NCBI RefSeq assembly: GCF_900162685.1
Contig: NZ_LT727828.1
Span: 1,877,889 to 1,941,888 of the forward strand
Length of the DNA: 64,000 bases
Direction of reading: 5' to 3'
Origin: Terribacillus halophilus
Lineage (GTDB): Bacteria > Bacillota > Bacilli > Bacillales > Amphibacillaceae
In this document: positions 8,640 through 17,984 of the stretch, one piece after another
Layout of the letters: each line of letters opens with the position of its first letter
How positions within the stretch are numbered: position 1 is the stretch's first letter
Translations under genes and position numbers: made by a program
Notes under the pieces: generated by a model
What the model was told of the DNA's origin: nothing
Databases searched by the model: none
Seen by the model: the letters and a program-made list of their open reading frames with translations, nothing else

Positions 8640-10885
8640 AAAGCACTTCTCCTAACCATATTCCAAGCATTCTCTATGTCTGCCTTATTTAACATATCCA
8701 TATCTGTTTGCTCTTCTTCTATCAAGCGCAGCGATTGAAACTGAATTGCTTCATCGAGCAGATTTGTTACAAACCGTCCATTACCTGGCACCGTTTCCGT
8801 GCTCAGCTGCTCCTTCAAGAAATCTTCTGCCTCTTCTGCAAGGGCATAAGCATAGTTTTCCATTGCCCGCTTAAAGATAGCGACAAGCTCCTCACTGTTA
8901 TAATCAGGAAACACAAAATATTTCTTGAAGCGAGAAGCAAGCCCTGGGTTGCTGTCGATGAATCGTTTCATCTCTTGCTGATATCCAGCGAGTACGACAA
9001 CAAGGTTTTCATTGTGCTTTGTCATCTCATCCACAAGCGTATCAATTGCTTCCTTCCCGAAGTCCTGTGCTCCTCGGAATAAGCTGTATGCTTCGTCGAT
9101 AAACAGCACGCCCCCAAGCGCATCGCGAATCACTGCTTTTGTCTTAGCAGCTGTCTGGCCGACATAACCTGCAACTAAGTCACTTCGGGAAGCGACAACA
9201 AGATGTCCGCGCTTTAGCAATCCGCGCTCTTTCAGTATCCCAGCGTATATTTTGGCAATTGTCGTCTTACCTGTTCCTGGATTCCCGGTAAATACGGCGT
9301 GCAGCTGAATTGGTACAGCTGGGGCTCCTTTGCTTTTGCGTTCTTGCTGGATTTGAACGAAGGAGGATAGCTTCTTCACTTCATTTTTTATCGTTTGCAG
9401 ACCAATCAGCTGCTCGAGCTGTTCCAGCGGTTCTGATGCGTCTTCTGCTTTGTGCGGATTATTCACATCTGCAGATGAGAGCTTCATGTGATCAATCCAG
9501 GAGTCAGCCGTTAAGTTTCGATCAGCGCCTTTTTGGAAGATAATACGCAGTACAATATCACGTACTGTTCTTGCATTACCGAATGTATCATCCACTTTTG
9601 ATTGCTCAATATTATCTTCTACAAGTCGTAAAGCTTCTTCTGTAAAGAAGAAATCATTCGAAAGCGCTGTATTTTCAGCAATTTGCAGCAATTCCTCTGT
9701 CTTAAAGTCTGGTAACTCCAAATAGTTCTGATCTGGTATTCGGCTGCGCAATCCTGGATTGGCAAAAAGAAACTGACGAGTTTCCTCTGGGTACCCAGCC
9801 AGAATGACAGCAAATCTGCCGCCATATTCGTTGCTTGTCATACTCGATACCAGTGTATCAATAACTGCTTGTCCATAATCATTGCCGCTTTGCCCTTCTC
9901 GTTTAAGACTGTATGCTTCATCAATAAACAAGACCCCGCCAAGTGCTTGCTGCACATAATTGGTTGTGTTTTCTTCACTTTGCCCAAGGTAAGAACCAAC
10001 CAAATGAGAACGGTTTACCTCCACCACATGGTCCGATTCCAGCAGTCCGAGTTGATGATAAAGCTTTGCCAGTAATCTGGCAATTGTCGTTTTCCCTGTC
10101 CCAGGATTTCCAGTGATAACCATATGCAATCCTGGTTCATCTACCATTTGGAAGCCAAATTGTTTTCGTTCTTGCTGATAGCGCAAATAATGGTAATAAT
10201 CATGGATATAATCTTTGACCTCTTGTAAACCAATCAGTTGGTCCAGTACTTCAAGCGGACGGTTCGCACTTGCCTGTGTCAGCACATTCGGCAGTGCATC
10301 CTTTACAGCTATTAATGACTTAGTTATCTGCTGAACGGTAGCATTCATCGCAGATACAGGGGAGCCTGTCTTTCTTTTTTCAATCGTTTCAATTGTTTGT
10401 TCCAAAAGAACAAGTAAATCCTCTAATTCTTCATAAGACCGATTATAAGCAGCTGCCAACTTGTTCGTCCCGCTTAGTCGGCGCGGATAAGTTTGCATTG
10501 CTTCTGTCAGCTGGTCGTGCAAACTTTGTGATTTTTTAAGCTTCGCAGGATCAAAGTCTGTTTCTCGTATCGACCATTGCGGCAAATCGGTGTTTATTAG
10601 CGTTAAGTAATATTGGTTCACCTGTGCAAACTGATCAATCTCCTGCACAATTGGATGAGTACGCTCAGATGCCGCCAACAGCTGCTTGCTAATTGGATCT
10701 TGCTGATGCACACGCATGATCCGATAAAACGCTATGATTCGATATAGTCCTTGTTTTAATGTTTCTTCTTCATCTGTTAATTCCGATGCCATACGTAACG
10801 CCTCTATCTCAGATAGAGGCGGTGTAATATCCATCGAACTCCATGCAATTACTTGTTCAATCAGGGTATTCTCTGTCTGTGCCAC
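8636..10885 (-). CDS. Tandem AAA+ ATPase, CbxX/CfqX-SpoVK family
   Basis: A 749-residue cytoplasmic ATPase with two AAA+ modules of the CbxX/CfqX (SpoVK-like) type. Residues 1-210 are a helical N-terminal region of no recognised family. Module 1 has Walker A GNPGTGKTT at 259-267, then LFIDEAYSL, AGYPEETRQFL and an arginine finger in GLRSRIP. Module 2 repeats GNPGTGKTT, LFIDEAYSL, AGYQQEMKRF and GLASRFKKYF. Such proteins act as remodelling ATPases (Rubisco activase CbbX is one); the client here is unknown. The start is GTG at 10885 with AAAGGGGG seven bases upstream. It overlaps yneP by four bases. A single-module homologue (spoVK) lies near 39 kb. Confidence 0.85.
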   Translation of the reverse strand: MAQTENTLIEQVIAWSSMDITPPLSEIEALRMASELTDEEETLKQGLYRIIAFYRIMRVHQQDPISKQLLAASERTHPIVQEIDQFAQVNQYYLTLINTDLPQWSIRETDFDPAKLKKSQSLHDQLTEAMQTYPRRLSGTNKLAAAYNRSYEELEDLLVLLEQTIETIEKRKTGSPVSAMNATVQQITKSLIAVKDALPNVLTQASANRPLEVLDQLIGLQEVKDYIHDYYHYLRYQQERKQFGFQMVDEPGLHMVITGNPGTGKTTIARLLAKLYHQLGLLESDHVVEVNRSHLVGSYLGQSEENTTNYVQQALGGVLFIDEAYSLKREGQSGNDYGQAVIDTLVSSMTSNEYGGRFAVILAGYPEETRQFLFANPGLRSRIPDQNYLELPDFKTEELLQIAENTALSNDFFFTEEALRLVEDNIEQSKVDDTFGNARTVRDIVLRIIFQKGADRNLTADSWIDHMKLSSADVNNPHKAEDASEPLEQLEQLIGLQTIKNEVKKLSSFVQIQQERKSKGAPAVPIQLHAVFTGNPGTGKTTIAKIYAGILKERGLLKRGHLVVASRSDLVAGYVGQTAAKTKAVIRDALGGVLFIDEAYSLFRGAQDFGKEAIDTLVDEMTKHNENLVVVLAGYQQEMKRFIDSNPGLASRFKKYFVFPDYNSEELVAIFKRAMENYAYALAEEAEDFLKEQLSTETVPGNGRFVTNLLDEAIQFQSLRLIEEEQTDMDMLNKADIENAWNMVRRSAL

Positions 10886-10952
10886 AAGTATGCCCCCTTT
10901 TCTCTAACAATTATTTTAGCATACTCGAGCCATACAGGTGAACTAACGGACA

Positions 10953-11393
10953 CTAATCTGTCCACTTCTCCAATTGTTCTTTTGTAACAGGTCCTGGTAT
11001 TACTTGCTGCTTGCCATTTTTAACGATAACAGTGAACGGAATTGCCTTTTGACGGAAGTGAGCTGCTACCTCCCCTTTTTCATCCAAGTAAACAGGTACA
11101 TGCAGGTCACTCTTTTCTGTAAAGTTCCTTATTTGCTCGCCGCTTCGTTCACTTTTTGTTGCGTTCACACTGTACACATGGACACGATTCCCTGTGCTGT
11201 CAAAAAATGCTTCCAGCTCGGTTAAATCCTCCATACACGTCTCACACCACGTAGCCCAGTAGACGAGAACGATTGGTTTTTTATCGCTATGTGCAAGCAG
11301 CGCCTCCACGGATTTCAATTCCAATGTTTGGGCATGGACTATAGACGGCATACTTATTAGAAATAAGGTTAACAGTATCGTTATTCGTTTCAA
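10953..11393 (-). CDS. yneN: TlpA/ResA-family extracytoplasmic thioredoxin (YneN-like)
   Basis: Membrane-anchored or secreted thiol-disulfide oxidoreductase. With the TTG start at 11393 (AGGAGG seven bases upstream) the product is 146 residues. It begins with a basic residue pair and a hydrophobic stretch (ITILLTLFLISMPSIVHA) acting as signal peptide or anchor, followed by a thioredoxin fold with redox motif WCETC (Cys50, Cys53) and the cis-proline region in KAIPFTV. The frame is open 32 codons further upstream, but that part has no ribosome-binding site and would spoil the signal peptide. CcdA, encoded near 17.5 kb, is the likely electron donor in this family. Confidence 0.8.
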   Translation of the reverse strand: MKRITILLTLFLISMPSIVHAQTLELKSVEALLAHSDKKPIVLVYWATWCETCMEDLTELEAFFDSTGNRVHVYSVNATKSERSGEQIRNFTEKSDLHVPVYLDEKGEVAAHFRQKAIPFTVIVKNGKQQVIPGPVTKEQLEKWTD

Positions 11394-11443
11394 ATTGATT
11401 CCTCCTCGCCGTTTATTTTGGGCGAAAAGAAGCCATACTAACC

Positions 11444-11472
11444 AAAAAAAAGAAGCAGCCATATCGGCTGCT
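11444..11472 (-). terminator. rho-independent terminator of aconitase
   Basis: On the minus strand AGCAGCC-GATAT-GGCTGCT is followed by TCTTTTTTTT, ten bases after the acnA stop. Confidence 0.85.
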
Positions 11473-11481
11473 CCTTCCTCC

Positions 11482-14190
11482 TTATGCATGCTGCAACTTA
11501 TTACGAAGCACCATGTTCAAAATACCGCCATGACGGTAATAGTCGATTTCTACTTCACTGTCAAATCGTGCGACCGCATCAAATTCAGTTACTTTGCCAT
11601 CTTCAGCAGTTGCTGTTACTTTCACGATATCTCGTGGTGAAACATTCTCATCAATAGCTACACTGATACTCTCACGACCTGTCAATCCAAGAGAATCCGA
11701 ACTTTCACCTGGCTGGAACTGCAATGGCAGCACACCCATCATAACAAGGTTGGAACGGTGAATACGCTCGAAGCTCTGTGCAATAACAGTCTTAATACCA
11801 AGCAAGTTCGTACCTTTTGCTGCCCAGTCACGTGAGCTTCCCATACCGTAATCTTCACCAGCAAAGATAGCCAATCCTGTCTGATCAGCTTGATATTTCA
11901 TTGCTGCATCATAAATCGGCATCACTTCATCTGTCGGCCAGTACGTTGTATAACCGCCCTCTGTGCCCGGAGCCAGCTGATTGCGGATACGGATGTTGGC
12001 GAATGTACCGCGCATCATTACTTCATGGTTACCACGGCGGGAACCATAAGAGTTGAACTCACGAGGCGTTACACCTTTAGACTGCAAATATTGACCTGCT
12101 GGCATGTCTTTGGCAATGGCACCTGCAGGAGAAATATGGTCCGTCGTTACGGAATCGGCAAATTTCCCGATTACGCGCAAGCCTTGCAGCGGCTGTACTG
12201 TACCGCTTCCTCCAGCGATATTCTCAAAGAAGGTCGGATTTTGAATATAAGTTGAATCCTCATTCCATTTGTACAGTGGCTGATCCGTTGTTTCAATTTC
12301 ATTCCATTTTTCATTAGAATGGAACACATCTTCGTACTCTTTGCGGAAGATTTCCGGCGTTACGACTTGTGCAACTGCTTTACGGATCTCCTCATTTGTA
12401 GGCCATAGATCTTTAAAGTAAACATTGTTACCGTCTTTGTCTGTTCCGATTGGATCATTATTCAAGTCAACATCGACCGTACCAGCAAGTGCATACGCAA
12501 CTACGAGCGGCGGAGATGCCAAATAGTTCGCCCGCACAAGCGGGTGGATACGACCCTCAAAGTTACGGTTACCGGAAAGAACAGATGCTACCGTCAAATC
12601 ATTGGAAGCAATCGCCTCTTCGATTTCCGGAGACAACGGACCGGAGTTACCGATACAAGTTGTACAGCCATAACCAACAAGTGTGAAGCCTAACTGATCC
12701 AGATACGGCGTCAAGCCTGCATCCGCCAAGTAACGCGTAACAACTTTGGAACCTGGAGCCAACGATGTTTTTACGTAAGCTGGTACATTCAGTCCTTTTT
12801 CAACTGCGTTCTTCGCTAGAAGCCCGGCACCAAGCATAACGTATGGGTTGGATGTATTCGTACAGGAAGTAATCGCAGCAATTGCTACTGCTCCTGTTTT
12901 CATTGTGGATGTTCTGCCATCCGGATGATTAATATCAATCGATTTATCAAATTCGCTCTTGTCTAGACCGAATCCTTGGTTCCCTGCTGGAGCAGTAATT
13001 GAATCATTGAAAGACTTCTGCATACCAGAAAGCGGGATAAGATCTTGCGGACGTTTTGGTCCGGAAAGATTTGGTTCCAATGCAGAAAGATCGATTTCAA
13101 CCAGTTCCGTATACTCTGGATCACGTAAGTCCGAGGAATACCAGAAATCATTCTCTTTCGCATATTTCTCAACTAAGTCAATCTGCTCTTGGCTTCTGCC
13201 TGTCAGATGCATGTAGTTAAGTGTCTCGGCATCAATTGGGAAGAACCCGCATGTTGCACCATATTCAGGCGCCATGTTAGAAATAGTAGCACGGTCTGCA
13301 AGCGGCATGTCCGCTAGTCCAGGACCAAAGAATTCAACAAATTTACCGACTACGCTCTTCTGACGCAGTACTTGCGTTACTTTTAACGCCAAGTCAGTTG
13401 CAGTAGAGCCAGCTGGCATGGACCCAACAAATTTAACGCCAATAACATCTGGTGCAGGGAAGTAGGATGGTTGTCCAAGCATACTCGCTTCTGCTTCGAT
13501 ACCGCCGACACCCCAGCCTAGTACACCAAGACCGTTGATCATCGTCGTATGAGAATCCGTTCCGACGAGCGTATCCGGATAGGCAGTATAAGTACCTTCT
13601 GCATCTTCAGTTTCATGAACAACATTTGCTAAGTATTCCAGGTTTACCTGGTGGACAATTCCAGTTGCAGGCGGAACAGCACGGTAGTTATCAAATGCTT
13701 TTTGCGCCCAATTTAAAAATTCATAACGTTCTTTGTTTCGCTCAAATTCCAATTCCATGTTCACTTTCAGTGCATCCTGTGTTCCGTATTTATCAACCTG
13801 AACAGAATGGTCAATAACAAGATCAACAGGGATTTCAGGGTTAATGCGGTCTGCATCTCCGCCTAAATCCACCATTGCTTTTCGCAAGGATGCCAAATCT
13901 ACAACTGCCGGAACGCCAGTGAAGTCCTGCAGGATAACGCGGGAAGGCTTGAATGGTACATCGGTAATGTCCCCATTCCCCCAGTTCGCTAAGCCTTCTA
14001 CATGCTCGTCCTTAATGGCAAAACCATCATGCTGACGAATCAGCGATTCAAGCAGCACACGAATGGAGAATGGCAGCCGGGAAACTGTTCCGAGCCCTTT
14101 CTCTTCAAGCGCTTTCAATTGATAGTAATTGTACGTCTTTCCGTTTAATTCAAACTGTTTTTTTGCATTGTATGAATTATTACTCACCAT
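11482..14190 (-). CDS. acnA: Aconitate hydratase (AcnA/CitB)
   Basis: TCA-cycle enzyme that isomerises citrate to isocitrate using a [4Fe-4S] cluster; in bacilli it doubles as an iron-responsive RNA-binding protein. The 902-residue protein is full length. The cluster ligands are in SCTNTSNP (first Cys) and [13 protein letters not shown] (other two). The swivel domain [16 protein letters not shown] carries the substrate-binding Ser and Arg. The start at 14190 follows AAGGGGG at a longish spacing of about 12 bases. It stands alone between its own terminator and a long upstream region shared with divergent sspP, as citB does in B. subtilis. Confidence 0.97.
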   Translation of the reverse strand: MVSNNSYNAKKQFELNGKTYNYYQLKALEEKGLGTVSRLPFSIRVLLESLIRQHDGFAIKDEHVEGLANWGNGDITDVPFKPSRVILQDFTGVPAVVDLASLRKAMVDLGGDADRINPEIPVDLVIDHSVQVDKYGTQDALKVNMELEFERNKERYEFLNWAQKAFDNYRAVPPATGIVHQVNLEYLANVVHETEDAEGTYTAYPDTLVGTDSHTTMINGLGVLGWGVGGIEAEASMLGQPSYFPAPDVIGVKFVGSMPAGSTATDLALKVTQVLRQKSVVGKFVEFFGPGLADMPLADRATISNMAPEYGATCGFFPIDAETLNYMHLTGRSQEQIDLVEKYAKENDFWYSSDLRDPEYTELVEIDLSALEPNLSGPKRPQDLIPLSGMQKSFNDSITAPAGNQGFGLDKSEFDKSIDINHPDGRTSTMKTGAVAIAAITSCTNTSNPYVMLGAGLLAKNAVEKGLNVPAYVKTSLAPGSKVVTRYLADAGLTPYLDQLGFTLVGYGCTTCIGNSGPLSPEIEEAIASNDLTVASVLSGNRNFEGRIHPLVRANYLASPPLVVAYALAGTVDVDLNNDPIGTDKDGNNVYFKDLWPTNEEIRKAVAQVVTPEIFRKEYEDVFHSNEKWNEIETTDQPLYKWNEDSTYIQNPTFFENIAGGSGTVQPLQGLRVIGKFADSVTTDHISPAGAIAKDMPAGQYLQSKGVTPREFNSYGSRRGNHEVMMRGTFANIRIRNQLAPGTEGGYTTYWPTDEVMPIYDAAMKYQADQTGLAIFAGEDYGMGSSRDWAAKGTNLLGIKTVIAQSFERIHRSNLVMMGVLPLQFQPGESSDSLGLTGRESISVAIDENVSPRDIVKVTATAEDGKVTEFDAVARFDSEVEIDYYRHGGILNMVLRNKLQHA

Positions 14191-14434
14191 CGTATGAACA
14201 AACCCCCTTGTGAATTGCCTGCCCTATCACAATCTTATGATAGAACAGCACGAGCTAACATTGATTTGCACTTTTTATTCTAAATGAAAACGATTCATAA
14301 GTAAATTAATTAAGAGCAAAAAACACGCGTAAAATGGGGAATCCTAGCGCATTTTGCACTCCTCCTAAATATTTTGATAACACTCGCATATTGCTTCTTA
14401 GCAGAGGGATAATAGGTGATGTGGAGGTGAAGAA

Positions 14435-14560
14435 ATGGGAGAAAACAAAGGGAAACAGCGAAAGCACCCAGAGAAGGTTAACGAGCCGCTCAGCGGTTCA
14501 AAAAAAGTCAAAAACAAAAATCATAGCAGACAAAAACAGCATAGTTCTCATGATATGTAA
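14435..14560 (+). CDS. sspP: Small acid-soluble spore protein P (SspP)
   Basis: A 41-residue minor spore protein, made late in the forespore in B. subtilis and formerly called CotL. The C-terminal half EPLSGSKKVKNKNHSRQKQ followed by HSSHDM matches my memory of B. subtilis SspP closely. The ATG at 14435 has GGAGGTGA at 14423-14430. The protein is strongly basic, without hydrophobic segments. It is divergent from acnA, next to which sspO-sspP also lie in B. subtilis; I do not see sspO here. A perfect hairpin follows directly. Confidence 0.88.
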   Translation: MGENKGKQRKHPEKVNEPLSGSKKVKNKNHSRQKQHSSHDM

Positions 14561-14565
14561 AAACA

Positions 14566-14600
14566 ACATGGCCTCTTAACGGAGAGGCCATGTATAAATA
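14566..14600. terminator. hairpin between sspP and kinase gene
   Basis: ACATGGCCTCT (14566-14576) and AGAGGCCATGT (14583-14593) make a perfect 11-bp stem with a six-base loop. The minus strand continues TGTTTTT, so it terminates the kinase gene best; the plus-strand tail is only AT-rich. Confidence 0.75.
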
Positions 14601-14604
14601 TTAA

Positions 14605-15711
14605 TTAGTTCATAACTGGCAGAAACACACTGAATGTGCTCCCTATTGTTTCATTTCGGTGAATATCAAGTTTGCCGTTATGTTTTTCAAGTATTTGCGT
14701 ACATATCATCAAGCCGAGGCCTGTCCCCTCTTTCTTCGTCGTAAAGAAAGGCTCTTTCAGCTTTTCAAGTACATTATCAGGAATACCTGGTCCTTCATCG
14801 ACTACATCCACGATACAAACTCCGTCTGCTTGTCTTTGACGAATATCAATCTTACCGCCATTTGGCATTTCTTCAAGGGCATTCTTGATAAGATTGATGA
14901 ACAGCTGTTTGATTTGCGATCGATCACAGAGCAAACTGGAATTTTGTTCCTTCTCAAAATTGATTTGTACATTCTGCAAACGCGCTTGTGAATATAGAAG
15001 CGTAATAACATCTTGCAGCATTTCGTGTATCGTTTCCGTTTCTTTATTCTCTGCCACCGGCTTTGAAATGAATAGAAGCTCAGACGTAATAGTTTCTATT
15101 TTTTCAATTTCTTCAACCATAATTTTATAATATTCTTCTTTACGGCTGATACCGGCTTGGATTAGCTGTAAAAAACCTTTCAGACTGGTCAGCGGATTGC
15201 GAATTTCATGCGCAATTCCGGCAGCAAGCTGTCCGGCTACACTCATTTTTTCAGATCGAAACATCATCTCTTCGATTTCTTTCTTGTCAGATACATCCTT
15301 GGCAACTCCGATATAATATGGGGCATCAGACGCTTCAACTAAAGAAATACTCGCTTCCATCCATATATGTTTCCCGCGATTATCTAAAGCTGTCAGATGG
15401 AATCGCTGCGGCCATTCTGTAGTGGAATTAATCCGATTACGAAGTACAGGGACATCACAAGGATCCAGATAGGCTAAAGAAGACGTACCATGTACTTCCT
15501 CAGGAAGATAACCGAGCATCCGTGTAATCGATGTGGAAGTGTATTGGATAATGCCTTCGTCGTCACAGACGAATACGATATCAAAGCCGTTTTGATCAAT
15601 CCACTTCAGCATCGGCTCAGGAAGTCCAGCAAAAGTATGTCCGTCAAAGCTCATTAAATCAAATGAAGCTGCTTGTTTTTGTTTATCTATCTTATAGTCG
15701 TCTTCTTTCAA
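14605..15711 (-). CDS. Cytoplasmic PAS-domain sensor histidine kinase, sporulation-kinase type
   Basis: A 368-residue soluble histidine kinase without transmembrane helices. A PAS domain occupies about residues 30-140 (FDIVFVCDDEGIIQYTS, MLGYLPEEV). The HisKA domain has the H-box AAGIAHEIRNPLTSLKGF, and HATPase has the N-box NLIKNALEEMPNGG and G-boxes DEGPGIP and GTGLGLMI. The H-box style is that of Bacillus KinA-E phosphorelay kinases, so Spo0F is a plausible target. No response regulator gene is adjacent except the stand-alone yneI 700 bases upstream. The start is uncertain: TTG at 15711, with AAGGGGG nine bases upstream, fits best. The frame extends another 49 codons in sequence that does not look coding. 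Confidence 0.85.
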   Translation of the reverse strand: MKEDDYKIDKQKQAASFDLMSFDGHTFAGLPEPMLKWIDQNGFDIVFVCDDEGIIQYTSTSITRMLGYLPEEVHGTSSLAYLDPCDVPVLRNRINSTTEWPQRFHLTALDNRGKHIWMEASISLVEASDAPYYIGVAKDVSDKKEIEEMMFRSEKMSVAGQLAAGIAHEIRNPLTSLKGFLQLIQAGISRKEEYYKIMVEEIEKIETITSELLFISKPVAENKETETIHEMLQDVITLLYSQARLQNVQINFEKEQNSSLLCDRSQIKQLFINLIKNALEEMPNGGKIDIRQRQADGVCIVDVVDEGPGIPDNVLEKLKEPFFTTKKEGTGLGLMICTQILEKHNGKLDIHRNETIGSTFSVFLPVMN

Positions 15712-15851
15712 GCTCCTTCGCCCCCTTATATGTGACCTTAATCGCGCATCTATGTATGTATAAGTCCTTTTGTAATGTATGTTACTACAATTAAGAGAAA
15801 AACAAAACGTTCGTACCATGATTTTCCTGAAACTTGTATAGACAATACTAC

Positions 15852-15895
15852 TATACAAAAAAGACTTTCTTACGGGAAGAAAGTCTTTTTACAAC
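15852..15895. terminator. bidirectional terminator, ccdC end
   Basis: AAAAAGACTTTCTT (15858-15871), loop ACGGG, AAGAAAGTCTTTTT (15877-15890): a 14-bp stem with T-rich tails on both strands, two bases beyond the ccdC stop. Confidence 0.8.
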
Positions 15896-15896
15896 A

Positions 15897-16370
15897 TTAG
15901 GAGACTTGCATACGCCTCTCAAGCCGTTTATACTTCCAAAGCATTGCAATCCGCCAAGAAACGATCATACCGAAAGCTAGCAGGAAGAAAACACCGCCCA
16001 TCTTCCCGATTTCAATTGTCTGACCAATCGCCACCTTTAGAAGCACACGTACGAAGACGAGTCCAACCAAGATAACAGCGAATGCTTTTGAAGGCTTCAG
16101 GAAAATCGACTCATCTCTCACTTCAAAATTCGAAGTCAAGATGAGTAAGCTGGAAAAAATCACTCCAACTCCTAGAGAGGACCATACTTCCCACCATGGA
16201 ACCCGAAATACGGGAAACAGAAACATAAGTGCACCTGTACTCATAAAAAGCGGCGGCAGTATGATTTTCTTTGCTGTCACAGGTCTGGCAGCGGCACGCA
16301 TGCGGATCATGGCTACAGCTAGACCCATACATGCTACAAGTATTGTACTAATGATAACAGGCAATGTCAT
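15897..16370 (-). CDS. ccdC: CcdC-family membrane protein (YneJ)
   Basis: A 157-residue polytopic membrane protein with about five helices, encoded in the ccd locus of bacilli. In B. subtilis CcdA is needed for cytochrome c maturation, but CcdC is dispensable and of unknown function. The family stretch MIRMRAAARPVTAKKIILPPLFMSTGALMF near the N-terminus (about residues 20-50) is characteristic. The in-frame TTG six codons upstream has no ribosome-binding site, so I use the ATG at 16370 preceded by GAAGTGAAGG. It follows yneI after 29 bases, and a strong terminator ends the operon. Confidence 0.88.
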   Translation of the reverse strand: MTLPVIISTILVACMGLAVAMIRMRAAARPVTAKKIILPPLFMSTGALMFLFPVFRVPWWEVWSSLGVGVIFSSLLILTSNFEVRDESIFLKPSKAFAVILVGLVFVRVLLKVAIGQTIEIGKMGGVFFLLAFGMIVSWRIAMLWKYKRLERRMQVS

Positions 16371-16399
16371 ACCCTTCACTTCTTTCAATTACAATCTAA

Positions 16400-16759
16400 T
16401 TAAGCGAGAATTCGCTCCACCGTTTCTAGCACACGTGCATCTTCAAAAGGCTTTGTGATAAAATCTTTTGCCCCAAGCTCAATTGCCTGCATGACAATAC
16501 GCTGCTGCCCCATAGCGGAGCACATAATAATCTTAGCAGAAGGATCCATACTGATGATTTCCTTCAAAGCGGCAAGCCCGTCCTTATGCGGCATAGTAAT
16601 ATCCATAAATACAATATCAGGCTTTGTTTCCTGGAATTTGGAGATAGCTTCATTCCCATCAGATGCCTCGCCAGCAATTTCATGATGAGCCTCCGTTAGC
16701 AGAGCGCTTAATGTTTTCCGCATAAATTTTGCATCATCTACTATAAGTATCTTGGCCAC
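16400..16759 (-). CDS. yneI: CheY-like single-domain response regulator YneI/CcdB
   Basis: A 119-residue receiver domain with no output domain. The acidic pocket (ILIVDDAKFMR), the phospho-acceptor Asp in IVFMDITMP, the Ser in IIMCSAMG and Lys in DFITKPF are all intact, so it should be phosphorylated. The start is GTG at 16759 (reads M-A-K-I-L), with GAGGAGAA six bases upstream. That ribosome-binding site and the first eight codons lie inside the 3' end of mrpB. In B. subtilis yneI (ccdB) lies between ccdA and ccdC and is not required for cytochrome c maturation. The partner kinase is unknown. Confidence 0.9.
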   Translation of the reverse strand: MAKILIVDDAKFMRKTLSALLTEAHHEIAGEASDGNEAISKFQETKPDIVFMDITMPHKDGLAALKEIISMDPSAKIIMCSAMGQQRIVMQAIELGAKDFITKPFEDARVLETVERILA

Positions 16760-17207
16760 TGGTATTCTCCTCACTGGTTGAACGATCTTGTGCGATAGAT
16801 AATATAATGGTTAAGGCGATACCGACCACGGTAAGATACACGCCCAAATCGAAAAGCGTTGCCGTTGCCAATTCCATCTTACCTATTAATGGTACATGTA
16901 CATATGTAAATGTCTGACTAAGAAACGGCTGTCCAAATACAAAGGAACCTGCACTTGTCAAAATAGCAATCAGCACACCTGTCATCGTTAAAATACGATA
17001 GTTAATTGGCAGAACGTTGCTGACAGTCTTGAAGCCATAAGCCATATACATAAGCACTAAGGCCGCTGCCGTCCCTAGTCCTCCGATAAACCCACCACCT
17101 GGCGAATTATGGCCTGAAAAGAATAAATAGACCGAAAAACCAAGCAATAGGAAGGAAATTAACACAGTTGTTGTTTTAAAGATTAAATTGTTTGGAGAGT
17201 TTTCCAC
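16734..17207 (-). CDS. mrpB: Orphan Na+/H+ antiporter subunit MnhB/MrpB-like
   Basis: A 157-residue membrane protein with four helices belonging to the MnhB domain family, normally one subunit of the seven-protein Mrp antiporter. The signature GHNSPGGGFIGGLGTAAALVLMY, the INYR-type loop, SFVFGQPFL and a TELATA-like segment (MELATATLFDLGVYLTVVG) identify it clearly. No other mrp gene is in the window, and it sits between ccdA and yneI, where B. subtilis has nothing. Its last 26 bases overlap yneI, implying coupled translation. Of the possible starts, GTG at 17207 is best spaced from AAAGGG; GTG at 17216 abuts it. It could act with Mrp subunits encoded elsewhere. Confidence 0.8.
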   Translation of the reverse strand: MENSPNNLIFKTTTVLISFLLLGFSVYLFFSGHNSPGGGFIGGLGTAAALVLMYMAYGFKTVSNVLPINYRILTMTGVLIAILTSAGSFVFGQPFLSQTFTYVHVPLIGKMELATATLFDLGVYLTVVGIALTIILSIAQDRSTSEENTSGQDTYSR

Positions 17208-17261
17208 AAGCGACACCCTTTCCCTTCATATTTTAAACTACTTCTTGTCTTTTTTCACGAA

Positions 17262-17957
17262 TTAAAAGCCATAAAAGGAGAAAAAACTAGCTAAAAATGC
17301 TGTAATCCTTGTAGTTAGATCAAATAAAAGTAAAACGCCAATAACAATTAGCAAATACCCACTCAGTTCGTGCAAAAGCTTTCCTGCTCTTTGCAGCTTT
17401 TGTAATTTGTACCCGAAGAAGCCCCAAACAAAAAATGGAATACTAAAACCTATTATATAAGCTAGCATCAGTGGAACAGCTTCCAGCGGCTGCAAGGCAG
17501 CACTTGTCATAATACCAGCTAGTATAGGACCTGTACAAGGTGTCCATCCCATTGCGAACGATAAACCAATGAGCATTGACCCAACATACCCTGGCGGCCG
17601 GTTTTTAAAGCGCACAAACGTTTTCGACGACTGCCATCTCCCCCCTAACAGGCCAATCTGTACGGATCCGAAGAAAATGAGCAGCACGCCTCCTAACACA
17701 CGTATGTAGGACTGATAAACATAAAGCCATTTCGACAATGCAAAAGCACTATATCCCAGCAGTAAGAAAATGGCCGAAAAGCCGATTAGGAAGAAAAGTG
17801 TATGCCAAAGCCAGCCGGCAGCACGAGGTCCTTGTTTATCAAAGCCCGGATTTACTCCTGTTAAATATGAAAGAAACGCCGGATACAGCGGAAGTACACA
17901 TGGAGAAAGGAAAGAAAGAAACCCAGCAGACAAAGCTAGTATAATCGTTACTCCCAT
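17262..17957 (-). CDS. ccdA: Thiol-disulfide electron carrier CcdA (cytochrome c biogenesis)
   Basis: Six-helix membrane protein that passes electrons from cytoplasmic thioredoxin to extracytoplasmic TlpA-like proteins, needed for cytochrome c maturation and for spore cortex formation through StoA in B. subtilis. The two redox Cys lie in FLSFLSPCVLPLYP (helix 1) and AMGWTPCTGPILAG (helix 4). The length of 231 residues is normal. The frame has GTG then ATG as first codons; spacing from GGAGGAGAT favours the ATG at 17957. mrpB, yneI and ccdC follow in the same direction. The TlpA-like protein at 11 kb is a plausible partner. Confidence 0.93.
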   Translation of the reverse strand: MGVTIILALSAGFLSFLSPCVLPLYPAFLSYLTGVNPGFDKQGPRAAGWLWHTLFFLIGFSAIFLLLGYSAFALSKWLYVYQSYIRVLGGVLLIFFGSVQIGLLGGRWQSSKTFVRFKNRPPGYVGSMLIGLSFAMGWTPCTGPILAGIMTSAALQPLEAVPLMLAYIIGFSIPFFVWGFFGYKLQKLQRAGKLLHELSGYLLIVIGVLLLFDLTTRITAFLASFFSFYGF

Positions 17958-17984
17958 CACATCTCCTCCACTCGCTACGTACAG

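Noticed and set aside
10953..11489. Longer 178-codon reading of the TlpA-like gene
   Set aside because: The upstream part overlaps the acnA terminator and lacks a ribosome-binding site; the TTG at 11393 with AGGAGG gives a proper signal peptide.
14284..14298. cre-like ATGAAAACGATTCAT upstream of acnA
   Set aside because: The CG is off-centre and one base short of the cre consensus. No clear CcpC motif (ATAA-N7-TTAT) could be fixed either, so no regulatory call is made.
14334..14579. 81-codon plus-strand frame over the sspP region
   Set aside because: It reads the wrong frame; the sspP frame at 14435-14560 has the ribosome-binding site and family match.
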